A stretch of 64,000 bases of DNA from Thiobacillus denitrificans DSM 12475 (GCF_000376425.1 NZ_AQWL01000005.1:30165-94164), one strand, 5' to 3'; shown: positions 19,246-28,387, numbered from the stretch's first letter. A program made the numbers and translations. Notes: generated by a model not told the origin, from the sequence alone.

Positions 19246-19425
19246 CTATTCGGTGGGCTTGTGCTTCTTGATGAACCCACGAATGAACTGCCTGATTTCG
19301 CGAGCGCTGGAGGTATCCAGTTGTTCGCATACCTGCATGAACTGCTCGCGCTCGATGCTGCTGATACGAATCAGCAATTGGCTATCTTTCTTGTTGAGCT
19401 TCACCTTCTTTGGCCTATCGGACAT
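19246..19425 (-). CDS. small ribbon-helix-helix-like protein
   Basis: A 59-residue protein starting MSDRPKKVKLNKKDSQLL. Residues 17-55 fit a ribbon-helix-helix DNA-binding fold: a short strand (QLLIRIS), a helix (SIEREQFMQVCEQL), a turn with DTSSA and a second helix (REIRQFIRGFIKKH). Small RHH proteins act as autorepressors, often as antitoxins. The partner downstream is a lysine-rich coiled-coil peptide, not a recognised toxin. A TGTATATACA palindrome lies 50 bp upstream. The identification as RHH is inference from pattern. Confidence 0.6.
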   Translation of the reverse strand: MSDRPKKVKLNKKDSQLLIRISSIEREQFMQVCEQLDTSSAREIRQFIRGFIKKHKPTE

Positions 19426-19475
19426 GGCTGATACCCGCGTGGAAAGTGAAACCCAAAGCAGAAAGATATCTACAT

Positions 19476-19485
19476 TGTATATACA
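19476..19485. promoter_or_regulatory. TGTATATACA palindrome, candidate RHH operator
   Basis: A perfect 10-bp palindrome in an AT-rich patch 51-60 bp upstream of the small RHH-like gene. Short palindromes of this kind are typical operators for RHH repressors. The remainder of the 258-bp gap up to coq7 shows nothing else recognisable. Confidence 0.35.
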
Positions 19486-19683
19486 TTTTTAATTCATGCA
19501 AGTTGTCGGGCCCGGGGTATCGGTACCGCCCGCCCACCGGTCACTCGTACTGGCGGCGAGAGGTGCGCATCCATCTTCGGCAACGGCGCTCCGCATTCCC
19601 GTCGCGTAGATCAAGAACGATACCGGAATCGATAAGAGGCCAGGCTCGCAATAAAATCCCCCCCGCTGTTGCCACACGTCAAA

Positions 19684-20307
19684 TCAAACCCGGCTCGCTG
19701 TCTGCCGCATCATATCCGCCGCGAACCGCATCGCCATCTTCACCGGCAACGGCAACGGCGCGCCGCCGTGGTCGACGGCGGTCTGCGCGTGCCGGGCTTC
19801 GTCAAGCTTCATCTGCTCGACCACGGCGCGGCTCTTCGCGTCGGCCTCGGGCAGCTTCTGCAGGTGACCATCGAGGTGTGCTTCGACCTGGCGCTCGGTC
19901 TCGGCAAGGAAGCCGAGATTCCATTTGTCGCCCAGGAGGCCGGCGACCACACCCATTCCAAAAGCGCCACCGAACCACAGCGGATTGAGCAGGCTCTTGC
20001 GGCCACCGAGCTCGTTGATGCGCTGCTCGCACCAGGCGAGGTGGTCGGTCTCTTCGCGCGCGGCGCGGTCGAGTTCCGCGCGTACCGCTTCGTTCTTTGC
20101 GGTGAGCGCCTGGCCGGCGTAGAGCGCCTGGGCGCAGACTTCGCCGACATGGTTGACGCGCATCAGGGCGGCGGCCTGGGCTTTCTCCGCTTCGGAGAGT
20201 CCGGCCTCGGGGCCGGCGCCGGGATAGGGGCGGCCGGCATGCGGACTGGCGAAGACGGCACGCAAACCCAAATCGAAGATGGTGATGAGCTGGTCGAGTC
20301 GGTTCAT
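19684..20307 (-). CDS. coq7: 2-nonaprenyl-3-methyl-6-methoxy-1,4-benzoquinol hydroxylase (Coq7)
   Basis: A 207-residue di-iron monooxygenase that performs the O2-dependent C6 hydroxylation in ubiquinone synthesis. Carboxylate/histidine motifs include [25 protein letters not shown] and LDEARHA, the last two being ExxH-type di-iron ligands. Length is normal for the betaproteobacterial protein. The ATG at 20305-20307 gives MNRLDQLI; the frame upstream belongs to the TRAP gene. It starts 2 bp after the TRAP binding-protein stop, so the pair is probably cotranscribed. Confidence 0.92.
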   Translation of the reverse strand: MNRLDQLITIFDLGLRAVFASPHAGRPYPGAGPEAGLSEAEKAQAAALMRVNHVGEVCAQALYAGQALTAKNEAVRAELDRAAREETDHLAWCEQRINELGGRKSLLNPLWFGGAFGMGVVAGLLGDKWNLGFLAETERQVEAHLDGHLQKLPEADAKSRAVVEQMKLDEARHAQTAVDHGGAPLPLPVKMAMRFAADMMRQTASRV

Positions 20308-20309
20308 GG

Positions 20310-21398
20310 CTATTTCACGTAGTAATTGAAGTTCGAATACGCGGCTTCGGCGACCTTGAACCACTGGAATTCGGTGTCGCGGAACTGCTTCCACGAGCGG
20401 TAAATGGCGGCGAAGTCGGGATTGATTTTCGCCTCTTGCTCGTACATCGCAAAGGTGGCGCGGCGGGCGGCCAGCATCACGTCCTTGGGGTAGGGGTGCA
20501 GCTTGACGCCCTGCCCGACCAGGCGCAGCAGCGCGGGCGGGTTCCTGGCGTCGTATTGCGCCAGCATCAACTGGTTGGCTTCGAAGGTGGCGGCCTCGAA
20601 GGCCTGGCGGTACTGCTCGGGCAGCGTTTTCCAGCTGTCCTGGTTGACGTAGAAAGAGAGCTGCGGCCCGCCCTCCCACCAGCCGGGATAGTAGTAGTGC
20701 CGGGCGATCTTGTGGAAGCCGAGCTTCTCGTCATCGTACGGCCCCACCCATTCGGCGGCGTCGAGCGCGCCGCGTTCCAGCGCGGGGTAGATTTCGCCAC
20801 CGGGCAGGGTTTGCGGCACCGCGCCGAGCTTCGCCATGATCTGGCCGCCGAGGCCGGGGATACGCATTTTCAGGCCGCGCAGATCGGCCAGCGACTTGAT
20901 CTCCTTGCGGAACCAGCCGCCCATCTGGGTGCCGGTGTTGCCGCCGGGAAACTGCAGCACGTTGTACTTGGCGTAGAGCGCACGCAGCGCCGAAAGGCCG
21001 CCGCCGGCGTACATCCAGGCGTTCTGCTGGCGCGCCGTGAGGCCGAACGGCACTGCGCAATCGAAGGCCAGGGCAAGGTTCTTGCCGACGTAGTAGTAGC
21101 CCGCCGAATGTCCGCATTCGGCGGTGCCGTTGCCGACTGCGTCGAGCACCTGCAGGCCGGGCACCAGTTCGCCGCCGGCAAACACGCGGATCTGGAATTG
21201 GCCGCCGGTCAGGGCGGCCACCCGCTTGCTGAGCATTTCGGCCGCGCTGTAGAGGATGTCCAGGCTCTTGGGGAAGCTCGACGCCAGCCGCCAGCGGATC
21301 GCCGGCCGCGGGCCGGATTCGGCCAGAGCCGCCTGCGCGGCGGCCAGCGGCAGCATGGCGGCCGCGCCCGCGCCCGCCAGGAAATCTCGTCTTTGCAT
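20310..21398 (-). CDS. TRAP transporter substrate-binding protein (DctP family)
   Basis: A 362-residue periplasmic binding protein. Its N-terminus carries a twin-arginine motif (RRDFLAG at residues 3-9) and a hydrophobic stretch to about residue 26, so it is probably exported folded by Tat. The TRAP signatures are [14 protein letters not shown], the [21 protein letters not shown] split block and [15 protein letters not shown], like the TakP/2-oxoacid and lactate-binding subgroup. No permease is adjacent; the DctQM pair at 9392-11328 lacks a binding protein. Confidence 0.9.
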   Translation of the reverse strand: MQRRDFLAGAGAAAMLPLAAAQAALAESGPRPAIRWRLASSFPKSLDILYSAAEMLSKRVAALTGGQFQIRVFAGGELVPGLQVLDAVGNGTAECGHSAGYYYVGKNLALAFDCAVPFGLTARQQNAWMYAGGGLSALRALYAKYNVLQFPGGNTGTQMGGWFRKEIKSLADLRGLKMRIPGLGGQIMAKLGAVPQTLPGGEIYPALERGALDAAEWVGPYDDEKLGFHKIARHYYYPGWWEGGPQLSFYVNQDSWKTLPEQYRQAFEAATFEANQLMLAQYDARNPPALLRLVGQGVKLHPYPKDVMLAARRATFAMYEQEAKINPDFAAIYRSWKQFRDTEFQWFKVAEAAYSNFNYYVK

Positions 21399-21488
21399 GG
21401 ATTTGCTCCGGTTTTGGCCGATTATACGAGCCGCTGCAAAAACCGCCGCGTGTTAAAATGCGCCCCTTTCCTGCCTAGCCCGACTGCC

Positions 21489-22733
21489 ATGTTCAACCGC
21501 CAAGACACCCTCGCCAAGACCGATCCCGACCTGTGGGCGGCGATCCAGAAAGAAGACCAGCGCCAGCAGGATCACATCGAGCTGATCGCGTCGGAAAACT
21601 ACACCAGCCCGGCGGTGATGGAAGCGCAGGGCTCGCAGCTCACCAACAAGTACGCCGAGGGCTACCCCGGCAAGCGCTACTACGGCGGCTGCGAATACGT
21701 CGACATTGCCGAGCAGCTGGCGATCGACCGCGTCAAGGCGCTGTTCGGCGCAGAAGCCGCCAACGTGCAGCCCAACTCCGGCTCGCAGGCCAACCAGGCG
21801 GTGTTCATGGCGTTCCTCAAGCCTGGCGACACCATCATGGGCATGAGCCTGGCCGAAGGCGGCCACCTCACCCACGGCATGGCGCTCAACATGAGCGGCA
21901 AGTGGTTCAACGCCGTCGCCTACGGCCTCGACGAAAAAGAGGAAATCGACTACGAACAGATGGAGCGCCTGGCGCGCGAGCACAAGCCGAAATTGATCAT
22001 CGCCGGCGCCTCGGCCTATGCGCTGCGCATCGACTTCGAGCGCTTCGCCAAAATCGCCAAGGAGATCGGCGCGATCTTCATGGTCGACATGGCGCACTAC
22101 GCCGGCCTCATCGCCGCAGGCGTCTATCCCAACCCGGTGCCGCATGCCGACGTGGTGACCTCGACCACCCACAAGACCCTGCGCGGCCCGCGCGGCGGCA
22201 TCATTCTGATGCGCGCCGAGCACGAAAAGGCGATCAACTCGGCGATCTTCCCCGGCCTGCAGGGCGGCCCGCTGATGCACGTCATCGCCGGCAAGGCGGT
22301 GGCGTTCAAGGAAGCGTCATCCAAGGAATTCAAGCACTACCAGGAGCAGGTCATCGCCAACGCGCTGGTGATGTGCAAGGTACTGGTCGAACGCGGCCTG
22401 CGCATCATCTCCGGCCGCACCGAAAGCCACCTCTTCCTGGTCGACCTGCGCGCCAAGAACCTCACCGGCAAGGAAGCCGAGGCACTCCTGGGCCGCGCCC
22501 ACATCACGGTCAACAAGAACGCCATCCCCAACGACCCGCAGAAGCCCTTCGTCACCAGCGGCATCCGCATCGGCACCCCGGCGATGACCACACGCGGCTT
22601 CATGGAACTGGAAGCCGAGCAGCTCGCCCATCTGATCGCCGACGTGCTCGACGCACCGGCCGACGAGACGGTGATCGAACGGGTGAAGGGCGAGGTGGCG
22701 AAGCTGACGGCCAAATTCCCGGTTTACGGTTGA
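21489..22733 (+). CDS. glyA: serine hydroxymethyltransferase
   Basis: A 414-residue PLP enzyme that interconverts serine and glycine and loads tetrahydrofolate with one-carbon units. The PLP lysine is in [14 protein letters not shown] (about residue 228). Other family blocks are [22 protein letters not shown] and [12 protein letters not shown]. The ATG at 21489 gives the standard [16 protein letters not shown] start. It precedes nrdR and ribD, the order seen in many betaproteobacteria. Confidence 0.97.
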   Translation: MFNRQDTLAKTDPDLWAAIQKEDQRQQDHIELIASENYTSPAVMEAQGSQLTNKYAEGYPGKRYYGGCEYVDIAEQLAIDRVKALFGAEAANVQPNSGSQANQAVFMAFLKPGDTIMGMSLAEGGHLTHGMALNMSGKWFNAVAYGLDEKEEIDYEQMERLAREHKPKLIIAGASAYALRIDFERFAKIAKEIGAIFMVDMAHYAGLIAAGVYPNPVPHADVVTSTTHKTLRGPRGGIILMRAEHEKAINSAIFPGLQGGPLMHVIAGKAVAFKEASSKEFKHYQEQVIANALVMCKVLVERGLRIISGRTESHLFLVDLRAKNLTGKEAEALLGRAHITVNKNAIPNDPQKPFVTSGIRIGTPAMTTRGFMELEAEQLAHLIADVLDAPADETVIERVKGEVAKLTAKFPVYG

Positions 22734-22761
22734 GCTGGTCGAGCCGGATGAAATCCCCTGG

Positions 22762-22880
22762 AAACCGTAGCGAGTGCAGCCAGGTTGGACGCGGCCAGCG
22801 CGCAGGAACCGGAATGTACATAAAAGTACATGAGGATTCCGTGCACTGCCTGCGTTCAAGATGGCAAGCGCAGTAGGTTT
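22762..22880 (+). ncRNA. long imperfect hairpin element between glyA and nrdR
   Basis: The gap holds an imperfect dyad about 119 nt long. The outer arms AAACC (22762) and GGTTT (near 22876-22880) pair, and the centre GGAATGTAC/GTACATGAGGATTCC forms a tight hairpin around ATAAAA. I recall very similar intergenic hairpins at this and other places in betaproteobacterial genomes and one such family has been catalogued as a small toxic RNA; whether this is that family is uncertain. No open frame fits it. It may be processed from the glyA-nrdR transcript. Confidence 0.5.
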
Positions 22881-22892
22881 ACGGGGGGTTTC

Positions 22893-23342
22893 ATGAAGTG
22901 TCCCTTCTGCGGTTCGCTTGATACCCAGGTCATCGACTCCCGCGTCAACGAGGCGGGTGACGCGATCCGCAGGCGCCGCCGCTGCGCCGCCTGCGACAAG
23001 CGCTTCACCACCTGGGAAACGGCCGAGTTGCGGCCGCCGCAGATCGTCAAGACCAACGGCACCCGTGAGGACTTTTCCGAAACCAAGCTGCACGAAGGCT
23101 TTCGCCGCGCACTGCACAAGCGCCCGGTTCCGACCGAACTGGTCGACGCCGCGGTCGACCGCATCCGCCAGCGCCTGCTGACCCTGGGCGAGCGCGAAGT
23201 GCCAGCGCGCGAAGTCGGCGAGCTGGTGATGAACGAGCTGAAGAAGCTCGACAAGGTTGCCTACATCCGCTTCGCCTCGGTGTACCGCAGCTTCCAGGAC
23301 GTCGAGGACTTTCGCGACGTCATCCGCGACATCGATCAATAA
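22893..23342 (+). CDS. nrdR: transcriptional repressor NrdR
   Basis: A 149-residue regulator of ribonucleotide reductase genes. The N-terminal zinc ribbon has CPFC at residues 3-6 and CAAC at about 31-34; an ATP-cone domain follows ([19 protein letters not shown] onwards). NrdR senses ATP/dATP and binds paired 16-bp boxes. Two such boxes are visible upstream of nrdD at 28260-28307. The ATG at 22893 gives the universal MKCPFCG start. The stop is immediately followed by the ribD start. Confidence 0.97.
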   Translation: MKCPFCGSLDTQVIDSRVNEAGDAIRRRRRCAACDKRFTTWETAELRPPQIVKTNGTREDFSETKLHEGFRRALHKRPVPTELVDAAVDRIRQRLLTLGEREVPAREVGELVMNELKKLDKVAYIRFASVYRSFQDVEDFRDVIRDIDQ

Positions 23343-24434
23343 ATGCCCAGCGCCGACCGCTTCAGCGCCGCCGACCATGTCCACATGGCGCGCGCGCTGC
23401 AACTCGCGGCGCACGGACTCTTCACCGCCAGTCCCAATCCGCGCGTCGGCTGCGTCATCGTCAGGGACGGCCACGTCGTCGGCGAAGGCTGGCATGCGCG
23501 CGCCGGCACCCCGCATGCCGAAATCCACGCGCTGCAAGCCGCCGGTGACGCCGCACGCGGCGCGACGGTCTACGTCACGCTCGAGCCCTGCTCGCACCAT
23601 GGCCGCACCCCGCCCTGCGCCGAGGCACTGATCCAAGCCGGCGTGGCGCGCGTGGTGGCGGCGATGAACGATCCCAATCCGCTGGTCGCGGGCGGCGGCG
23701 TTGCCATGCTGACGCTGGCGGGCATCCACACCGACGTGGGACTGATGGAGGCCGGGGCGCGCGCGCTCAACCCCGGCTTCGTTTCGCGCATGCTGCGGCA
23801 ACGCCCATGGGTGCGCCTCAAGACCGCCGCCACCCTGGACGGCAAGACCGCGCTCGCCGACGGCCAGTCGCAGTGGATCACCGGCGCGGCCGCACGCGCC
23901 GACGTGCAGGCGCTACGCGCGCGCGCCTGCGCCATCCTCACCGGCAGCGGCACCGTGCTGGCCGACAACCCGCGCATGAACGTGCGCGATTTCGACATCG
24001 GCCGGCAGCCGCTCAGGGTGGTGGTGGATTCCGGATTGCGCACGCCGGCGGATGCCGCAATCCTGCCCGCACTCATCGCCTGCCACCGCGCCGATCCTGA
24101 CCTGCGCGCGGCGCTCGAACAGGCGGGCGCCGAGGTGGTCGCGTTGCCGGGGACGGATGACCGCGTCGACCTCGCCGCGCTGCTGGCGTTGCTGGCGCAG
24201 CGCGGCGTCAACGAACTGCACGTCGAAGCCGGCGCCGTGCTCAATGGCGCCCTGCTCGCCGCCGGGCTGGTCGACGAATGGGTGGCCTACCTGGCGCCGC
24301 TGGCGGTGGGCGACAACGCACGCGGTCTGTTCGCCCGTCCGCCGCTTGCCACGCTGGCCGACGCCGCACGATTCAAACTGGTCGAGGTGCGGCAGATCGG
24401 CGACGACCTGCGCCTGACGCTGCTGCCCACGTGA
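23343..24434 (+). CDS. ribD: bifunctional riboflavin deaminase/reductase RibD
   Basis: A 363-residue enzyme for the second and third steps of riboflavin synthesis. The N-terminal deaminase (to about residue 150) has the zinc ligands in HAEIHALQ and PCSHHGRTPPC. The C-terminal reductase starts at about RPWVRLKTAATLDGKTAL and includes the ITGAAARADVQALRARACAI block in which the substrate binds. It begins one base after nrdR and ends in a 4-bp overlap with the methyltransferase. The other rib genes lie at 42499-44701. Confidence 0.95.
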   Translation: MPSADRFSAADHVHMARALQLAAHGLFTASPNPRVGCVIVRDGHVVGEGWHARAGTPHAEIHALQAAGDAARGATVYVTLEPCSHHGRTPPCAEALIQAGVARVVAAMNDPNPLVAGGGVAMLTLAGIHTDVGLMEAGARALNPGFVSRMLRQRPWVRLKTAATLDGKTALADGQSQWITGAAARADVQALRARACAILTGSGTVLADNPRMNVRDFDIGRQPLRVVVDSGLRTPADAAILPALIACHRADPDLRAALEQAGAEVVALPGTDDRVDLAALLALLAQRGVNELHVEAGAVLNGALLAAGLVDEWVAYLAPLAVGDNARGLFARPPLATLADAARFKLVEVRQIGDDLRLTLLPT

Positions 24435-25198
24435 GCGGCTTCAAGGATCACTTCTCGTCGGCGTCCGGCCGCTACGCTGCCTATCGCCCAGACTATCCCG
24501 CTGCGCTGTTCACCTGGCTTGCCGGCCAGTGCTCCCATCCGGGGACAAGCGCCGAACACGACCTCGCCTGGGACTGCGCCACCGGCAACGGCCAGGCGGC
24601 GCTGGGACTGGCGCCGCACTTCCGCCGCATCGTCGCCACCGACGCCTCGGCCGAGCAGATCCGCCACGCCGAACCGCATCCCGCAATCGACTACCGGGTG
24701 GTGCCTGCCGAAGCCAGCGGGCTGGACGACCACAGCATCGCTCTCGTCACCGTCGCGCAGGCGGCGCACTGGTTCGACCTGCCAGGCTTTTACGCCGAAG
24801 CGGCGCGCGTGCTGAAAACCGGCGGAGTGATCGCCCTATGGGGCTACGGGCGGATGGTGCTGCCGGGAGAAATGGATGCGCCGTTCCAGTGTTTTTATGG
24901 CGAAACCGTCGGCCCCTACTGGCCGCCCGAGCGCGCGCTGATCGACGACACCTATCGCAGCCTGGATTTCCCGTTCGCTGAAATCCAGGCCCCCGCTTTT
25001 CATATCGAAGTCGAGTGGAACCTGCCGCGGCTGATCGCCTACCTCTCCACCTGGTCGGCGGTCCGGCGTTTCCAGGAGGCGCGCGGGCATGACCCGCTGC
25101 CCGCACTGATGGCCGAACTGGCGCCCATGTGGGGCGGCCACGACGCGCCGCGGCGGCTGCAGTGGCCGCTCTTCTTTCGCATCGGAAGGCTCGGCTGA
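24431..25198 (+). CDS. class I SAM-dependent methyltransferase
   Basis: A 255-residue methyltransferase with a Rossmann-type SAM site. Motif I is AWDCATGNGQAALGL at about residues 47-61, followed by IVATDASAEQI (motif II) and VTVAQAAHWFDL (motif IV). The start FKDHFSSASGRYAAYRPDYP is typical of the Methyltransf_11 group whose members act on small molecules. The GTG start at 24431 overlaps the ribD stop (GTGA), so it is translated from the same mRNA. Substrate unknown. Confidence 0.85.
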   Translation: MSGFKDHFSSASGRYAAYRPDYPAALFTWLAGQCSHPGTSAEHDLAWDCATGNGQAALGLAPHFRRIVATDASAEQIRHAEPHPAIDYRVVPAEASGLDDHSIALVTVAQAAHWFDLPGFYAEAARVLKTGGVIALWGYGRMVLPGEMDAPFQCFYGETVGPYWPPERALIDDTYRSLDFPFAEIQAPAFHIEVEWNLPRLIAYLSTWSAVRRFQEARGHDPLPALMAELAPMWGGHDAPRRLQWPLFFRIGRLG

Positions 25199-25297
25199 TC
25201 CCTCAAGCCGGATTCCGCTTCAGCCCGAGAGCAGGTGCCGCCATCGCTGCGCCGCATCCCTTCCGCGGTACCGCAGCAACGGCATTCCGAATCCGGG

Positions 25298-25990
25298 CTA
25301 CGCCGCGCGCACCGCAAACTTCTCGAACAGGCCGCTCAGTTCCCCGCCGACTTCTCGCAGGGGACGCTCGCGCGTGGCGCGCTGGCACAGATCTTCATTG
25401 CCGCAACCCTGGCTGCGAAACGCCTGGATTGCGTAGCGTCTGACGCCGCGCGCGGCCAGATCGCGGCCAAGATCGACAAGATCCTGATCGGGCAGCAAAT
25501 CCGGATGCACGGTGGTGCGGATTTCATAATCGACGCCGGATGCGATCAGCTGCCGCAGGCCTTCGCGCGCACGCTCACCGCTGCCCTCGACACCTGTGGT
25601 GAGCATGTAATCGGCAAACGGTGCCTTTACATCCATCCCCACCCAGTCGACCCAGGGCAACACCTCGGCCAAACGCTTGGCATACATGCCGCCGGTATGC
25701 AGGCCGATCCTGAAGCCGAGCGCCCGCACTTCGCGCATCGCGTCGGCGAGGCCCACTTGCGAGGTCGGCTCGCCGCCGGAAAACACCACGCCGTCGAGCA
25801 GGCCCTGGCGGCGACGCAGAAAAGCCAGCACGTCTTCCCAGGGAATTTCGCTGTCGCCGCGAGCGGGGATCAGGCCAGGGTTATGGCAATAGCCGCAGCG
25901 CCAGGGGCAGCCCTGGCAAAACACCACCGCGGCCAGCATGCCTGGCCAGTCGGTGGTGGAAAGGGGCGTCAGACCGCCCACACGCAACAC
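25298..25990 (-). CDS. nrdG: anaerobic ribonucleoside-triphosphate reductase activase NrdG
   Basis: A 230-residue radical SAM activase that installs the glycyl radical on NrdD. The cluster motif CxxxCxxC is at Cys28, Cys32 and Cys35 (CPWRCGYC). FSGGEPTSQ follows near residue 70, and GLHTGGMYAKRL near 95. It belongs to the NrdG2-like group of the pyruvate formate-lyase activase type. It is the last gene of nrdD-glycyl-radical peptide-nrdG, 25 bp after the preceding stop. A stretch of about 100 bp separates it from the convergent methyltransferase. Confidence 0.93.
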   Translation of the reverse strand: MLRVGGLTPLSTTDWPGMLAAVVFCQGCPWRCGYCHNPGLIPARGDSEIPWEDVLAFLRRRQGLLDGVVFSGGEPTSQVGLADAMREVRALGFRIGLHTGGMYAKRLAEVLPWVDWVGMDVKAPFADYMLTTGVEGSGERAREGLRQLIASGVDYEIRTTVHPDLLPDQDLVDLGRDLAARGVRRYAIQAFRSQGCGNEDLCQRATRERPLREVGGELSGLFEKFAVRAA

Positions 25991-26015
25991 GATTATGTCC
26001 GGCGAAGCAGGGGGG

Positions 26016-26201
26016 TCAGCCGAGTGCGCAGCGCCCTTCGACGAAGAACTGCCGCTCGCGGTGCTCGCTCTGCTTGCCCTTGTTGAAGCTGGTGGTCGGG
26101 CGGTGGTAGCCCATCACGCGTGTCCACACTTCGCAACGGGTACGCTCCTCATCTTTCAAGGCAATGGTCTGGATCTCGGTAAAAACACTCATGTCAGTCA
26201 T
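26016..26201 (-). CDS. separate glycyl-radical domain peptide of class III ribonucleotide reductase
   Basis: A 61-residue protein. Residues 20-53 match the C-terminal tail of NrdD proteins, including the glycyl-radical consensus RVMGY at 28-32 with Gly31 as the expected radical site, then SFNKGKQSEHRER as in the E. coli tail. The large NrdD next to it ends right after its zinc ribbon and lacks this part. The two are in different frames with 28 bp between them, and the peptide has its own GGAG ribosome site. The subunits presumably associate; this is inference, the motif is seen. Confidence 0.8.
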   Translation of the reverse strand: MTDMSVFTEIQTIALKDEERTRCEVWTRVMGYHRPTTSFNKGKQSEHRERQFFVEGRCALG

Positions 26202-26229
26202 ATCAATCTCCTTGGATCGGGGGTTGGGA

Positions 26230-28245
26230 TCAAGCTGCGACAGCGCGCTTGCGGGACAGGGCTTCTTCATCGCAGGTTGGGCAGAATTCGTGCTCACCGG
26301 CGATGTAGCCATGTTTGGGACAAATGGAAAAAGTCGGTGTGACCGTGATGTAGGGCAGACGGAAGCGCGTAAGCGAACGGCGCACCAGATTGCGGCAGGC
26401 ATTGATCGAGGAAATGTTCTCCGACATATAGAGATGCAGGACGGTGCCGCCGGTGTACTTGCGCTGCAGGTCGTCCTGCCGTTCCAGTGCCTCGAAGGCA
26501 TCGTCGGTGAAGCCCACCGGTAGTTGCGACGAGTTGGTGTAGTACGGCGCGTCCTCGGTCCCCGCCTGCAGGATGGCCGGATAACGCTTGCGGTCTTCCT
26601 TCGCGAAACGATAGGTGGTGCCTTCGGCCGGCGTCGCTTCCAGGTTATACATGTGATCGGTCTCTTCCTGGAAGGCGACGATGCGTCCACGGATGTGGTC
26701 GAGCAGGCGCACCGCGAAATCGTGTCCCCATTCGGTCGTGATGTCATGTTCGTCGGCGGTGAAATTGCGGATCATTTCGTTGACGCCGTTCACGCCTATG
26801 GTCGAAAAGTGATTGCGCAGCGTGCCGAGATAGCGCTTGGTATACGGAAACAAACCTTGATCCATCAGGCGCTGGATTTCCTTGCGCTTGATTTCCAGAC
26901 CGTTGCGCGCCATGTCGAGCAACGCATCGAGACGGCGCAGCAACGCGGCCTCGTCGCCCGGATATTCGTAACCGAGGCGCGCGCAGTTGACCGTCACCAC
27001 GCCGACCGAGCCGGTCTGCTCGGCCGAGCCGAACAGGCCGTTGCCGCGCTTCAGAAGTTCGCGCAGGTCGAGCTGCAGGCGACAGCACATCGAACGGATG
27101 TGGTTCGGCTTCATTTCGGAATTGATGAAGTTCTGGAAGTACGGCAGGCCATAGCGCGCGGTCATGGCGAACAGGCGGTCGGCGTTTTCAGACTCCCACG
27201 GAAAGTCCGGCGTCATGTTGTAGGTCGGAATCGGGAAGGTGAACACGCGGCCCTTGGCGTCGCCGGTGGTCATGACCTCGATGTAGGCGCGGTTGATCAT
27301 GTCCATCTCGACTTGCAGTTCGCCGTAGGTGAAAGGCATTTCCTTGCCGCCGATCACCGGCACCTGTTCGCGCAGATCCTCTGGGCAGGTCCAGTCGAAG
27401 GTCAGATTGGTGAACGGCGTCTGGGTGCCCCAGCGCGACGGCACGTTGAGGTTGTAGATCAGTTCCTGGATGCACTGCCTGACCGCTTCGTAGCTCATGC
27501 CATCGTTGCGGATGAACGGCGCCATGTAGGTGTCGAACGACGAGAACGCCTGCGCGCCGGCCCATTCGTTCTGCAGCGTGCCGAGGAAGTTGACGATCTG
27601 GCCGACCGCGGACGACATGTGCTTGGGCGGGCCCGCTTCGACCTTGCCCGGCACGCCGTTGAGGCCTTCGTGCAGCAGGGTGCGCAGCGACCAGCCGGCG
27701 CAGTAGCCTGCCAGCATATCGAGGTCGTGGATATGCAGCGAGCCGTCGCGATGCGCCTCGCCGAGCTCGGGCGGATAGACATGGTTGAGCCAGTAGTTGG
27801 CCACCACCTTGCCGGAGACGTTGAGAATCAGCCCGCCCAGCGAATAACCCTGGTTGGCGTTGGCGTTGACCCGCCAGTCCTGGCGCGACAGATACTCATT
27901 GATCGAGGCTTCCACGTCCACCACCGTCTTGCGGTCCTCGCGCAGCTTCTTGTGCGTTTCGCGATAGACGATGTAGGCACGCGCGGTAGCCAGGTGGTTG
28001 GCGGCGATCAGGCTCTGCTCGACCACATCCTGGATGCGCTCGATGCTCGGCGGGGCGCTGCGGAATTTGTGGATCAGCACCTTCACCACCTGGGCGGTGA
28101 GCAAGTCGGTTTCGGCTTCGCCGAATTCGCCGCTGGCCTGCCCGGCACGCAAAATGGCCGAACGTATTTTTGTGGCATCGAATATTGCCTGGCGCCCGTC
28201 GCGTTTGATGACTTCGCAGGGCAGAGCTGCTATCACTGAATTCAT
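26230..28245 (-). CDS. nrdD: anaerobic ribonucleoside-triphosphate reductase NrdD (large polypeptide)
   Basis: A 671-residue class III reductase that makes deoxynucleotides without oxygen. Residues about 8-100 are an ATP-cone regulatory domain. The catalytic barrel follows, with VPSRWGTQTPFTNLTFD and TGSVGVVTVNCARLGYE. A C-terminal zinc ribbon has Cys642, Cys655 and Cys658. The usual glycyl-radical tail is missing and is encoded in the next gene. I use the ATG at 28245, which follows a strong AGGAGGTGAGG site; an upstream in-frame ATG at 28311 would span the NrdR boxes and is rejected. Confidence 0.93.
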   Translation of the reverse strand: MNSVIAALPCEVIKRDGRQAIFDATKIRSAILRAGQASGEFGEAETDLLTAQVVKVLIHKFRSAPPSIERIQDVVEQSLIAANHLATARAYIVYRETHKKLREDRKTVVDVEASINEYLSRQDWRVNANANQGYSLGGLILNVSGKVVANYWLNHVYPPELGEAHRDGSLHIHDLDMLAGYCAGWSLRTLLHEGLNGVPGKVEAGPPKHMSSAVGQIVNFLGTLQNEWAGAQAFSSFDTYMAPFIRNDGMSYEAVRQCIQELIYNLNVPSRWGTQTPFTNLTFDWTCPEDLREQVPVIGGKEMPFTYGELQVEMDMINRAYIEVMTTGDAKGRVFTFPIPTYNMTPDFPWESENADRLFAMTARYGLPYFQNFINSEMKPNHIRSMCCRLQLDLRELLKRGNGLFGSAEQTGSVGVVTVNCARLGYEYPGDEAALLRRLDALLDMARNGLEIKRKEIQRLMDQGLFPYTKRYLGTLRNHFSTIGVNGVNEMIRNFTADEHDITTEWGHDFAVRLLDHIRGRIVAFQEETDHMYNLEATPAEGTTYRFAKEDRKRYPAILQAGTEDAPYYTNSSQLPVGFTDDAFEALERQDDLQRKYTGGTVLHLYMSENISSINACRNLVRRSLTRFRLPYITVTPTFSICPKHGYIAGEHEFCPTCDEEALSRKRAVAA

Positions 28246-28259
28246 TCCCCTCACCTCCT

Positions 28260-28316
28260 GATCAACATTTTGTGTATTGCTGAAAGCAAACATACGACAT
28301 ATTGTGTTCAAGTCAA
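28260..28316 (-). promoter_or_regulatory. nrdD promoter with paired NrdR boxes
   Basis: Two 16-bp sequences, GATCAACATTTTGTGT (28260-28275) and ATACGACATATTGTGT (28292-28307), match the NrdR box consensus at about 12 and 13 of 16 positions. They start 32 bp apart, near the three-helical-turn spacing known for NrdR pairs. On the minus strand TTGACT (28311-28316) and TATGTT (28289-28294) with a 16-bp spacer form a promoter; the second box sits between them. Confidence 0.75.
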
Positions 28317-28387
28317 GAAGAAATTAAGGTTGGCATATCCTGATAAACTTAAACATACATTTTTTCATCAACTTATGGAGGCACCGC

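Noticed and set aside
26524-28239. 571-codon plus-strand frame opposite nrdD
   Set aside because: Antisense shadow; nrdD on the other strand has complete domain structure.
28308-28387. FNR box between nrdD and hemerythrin
   Set aside because: CTGATAAACTTAAA resembles TTGAT-N4-ATCAA only loosely and was not considered sufficient.
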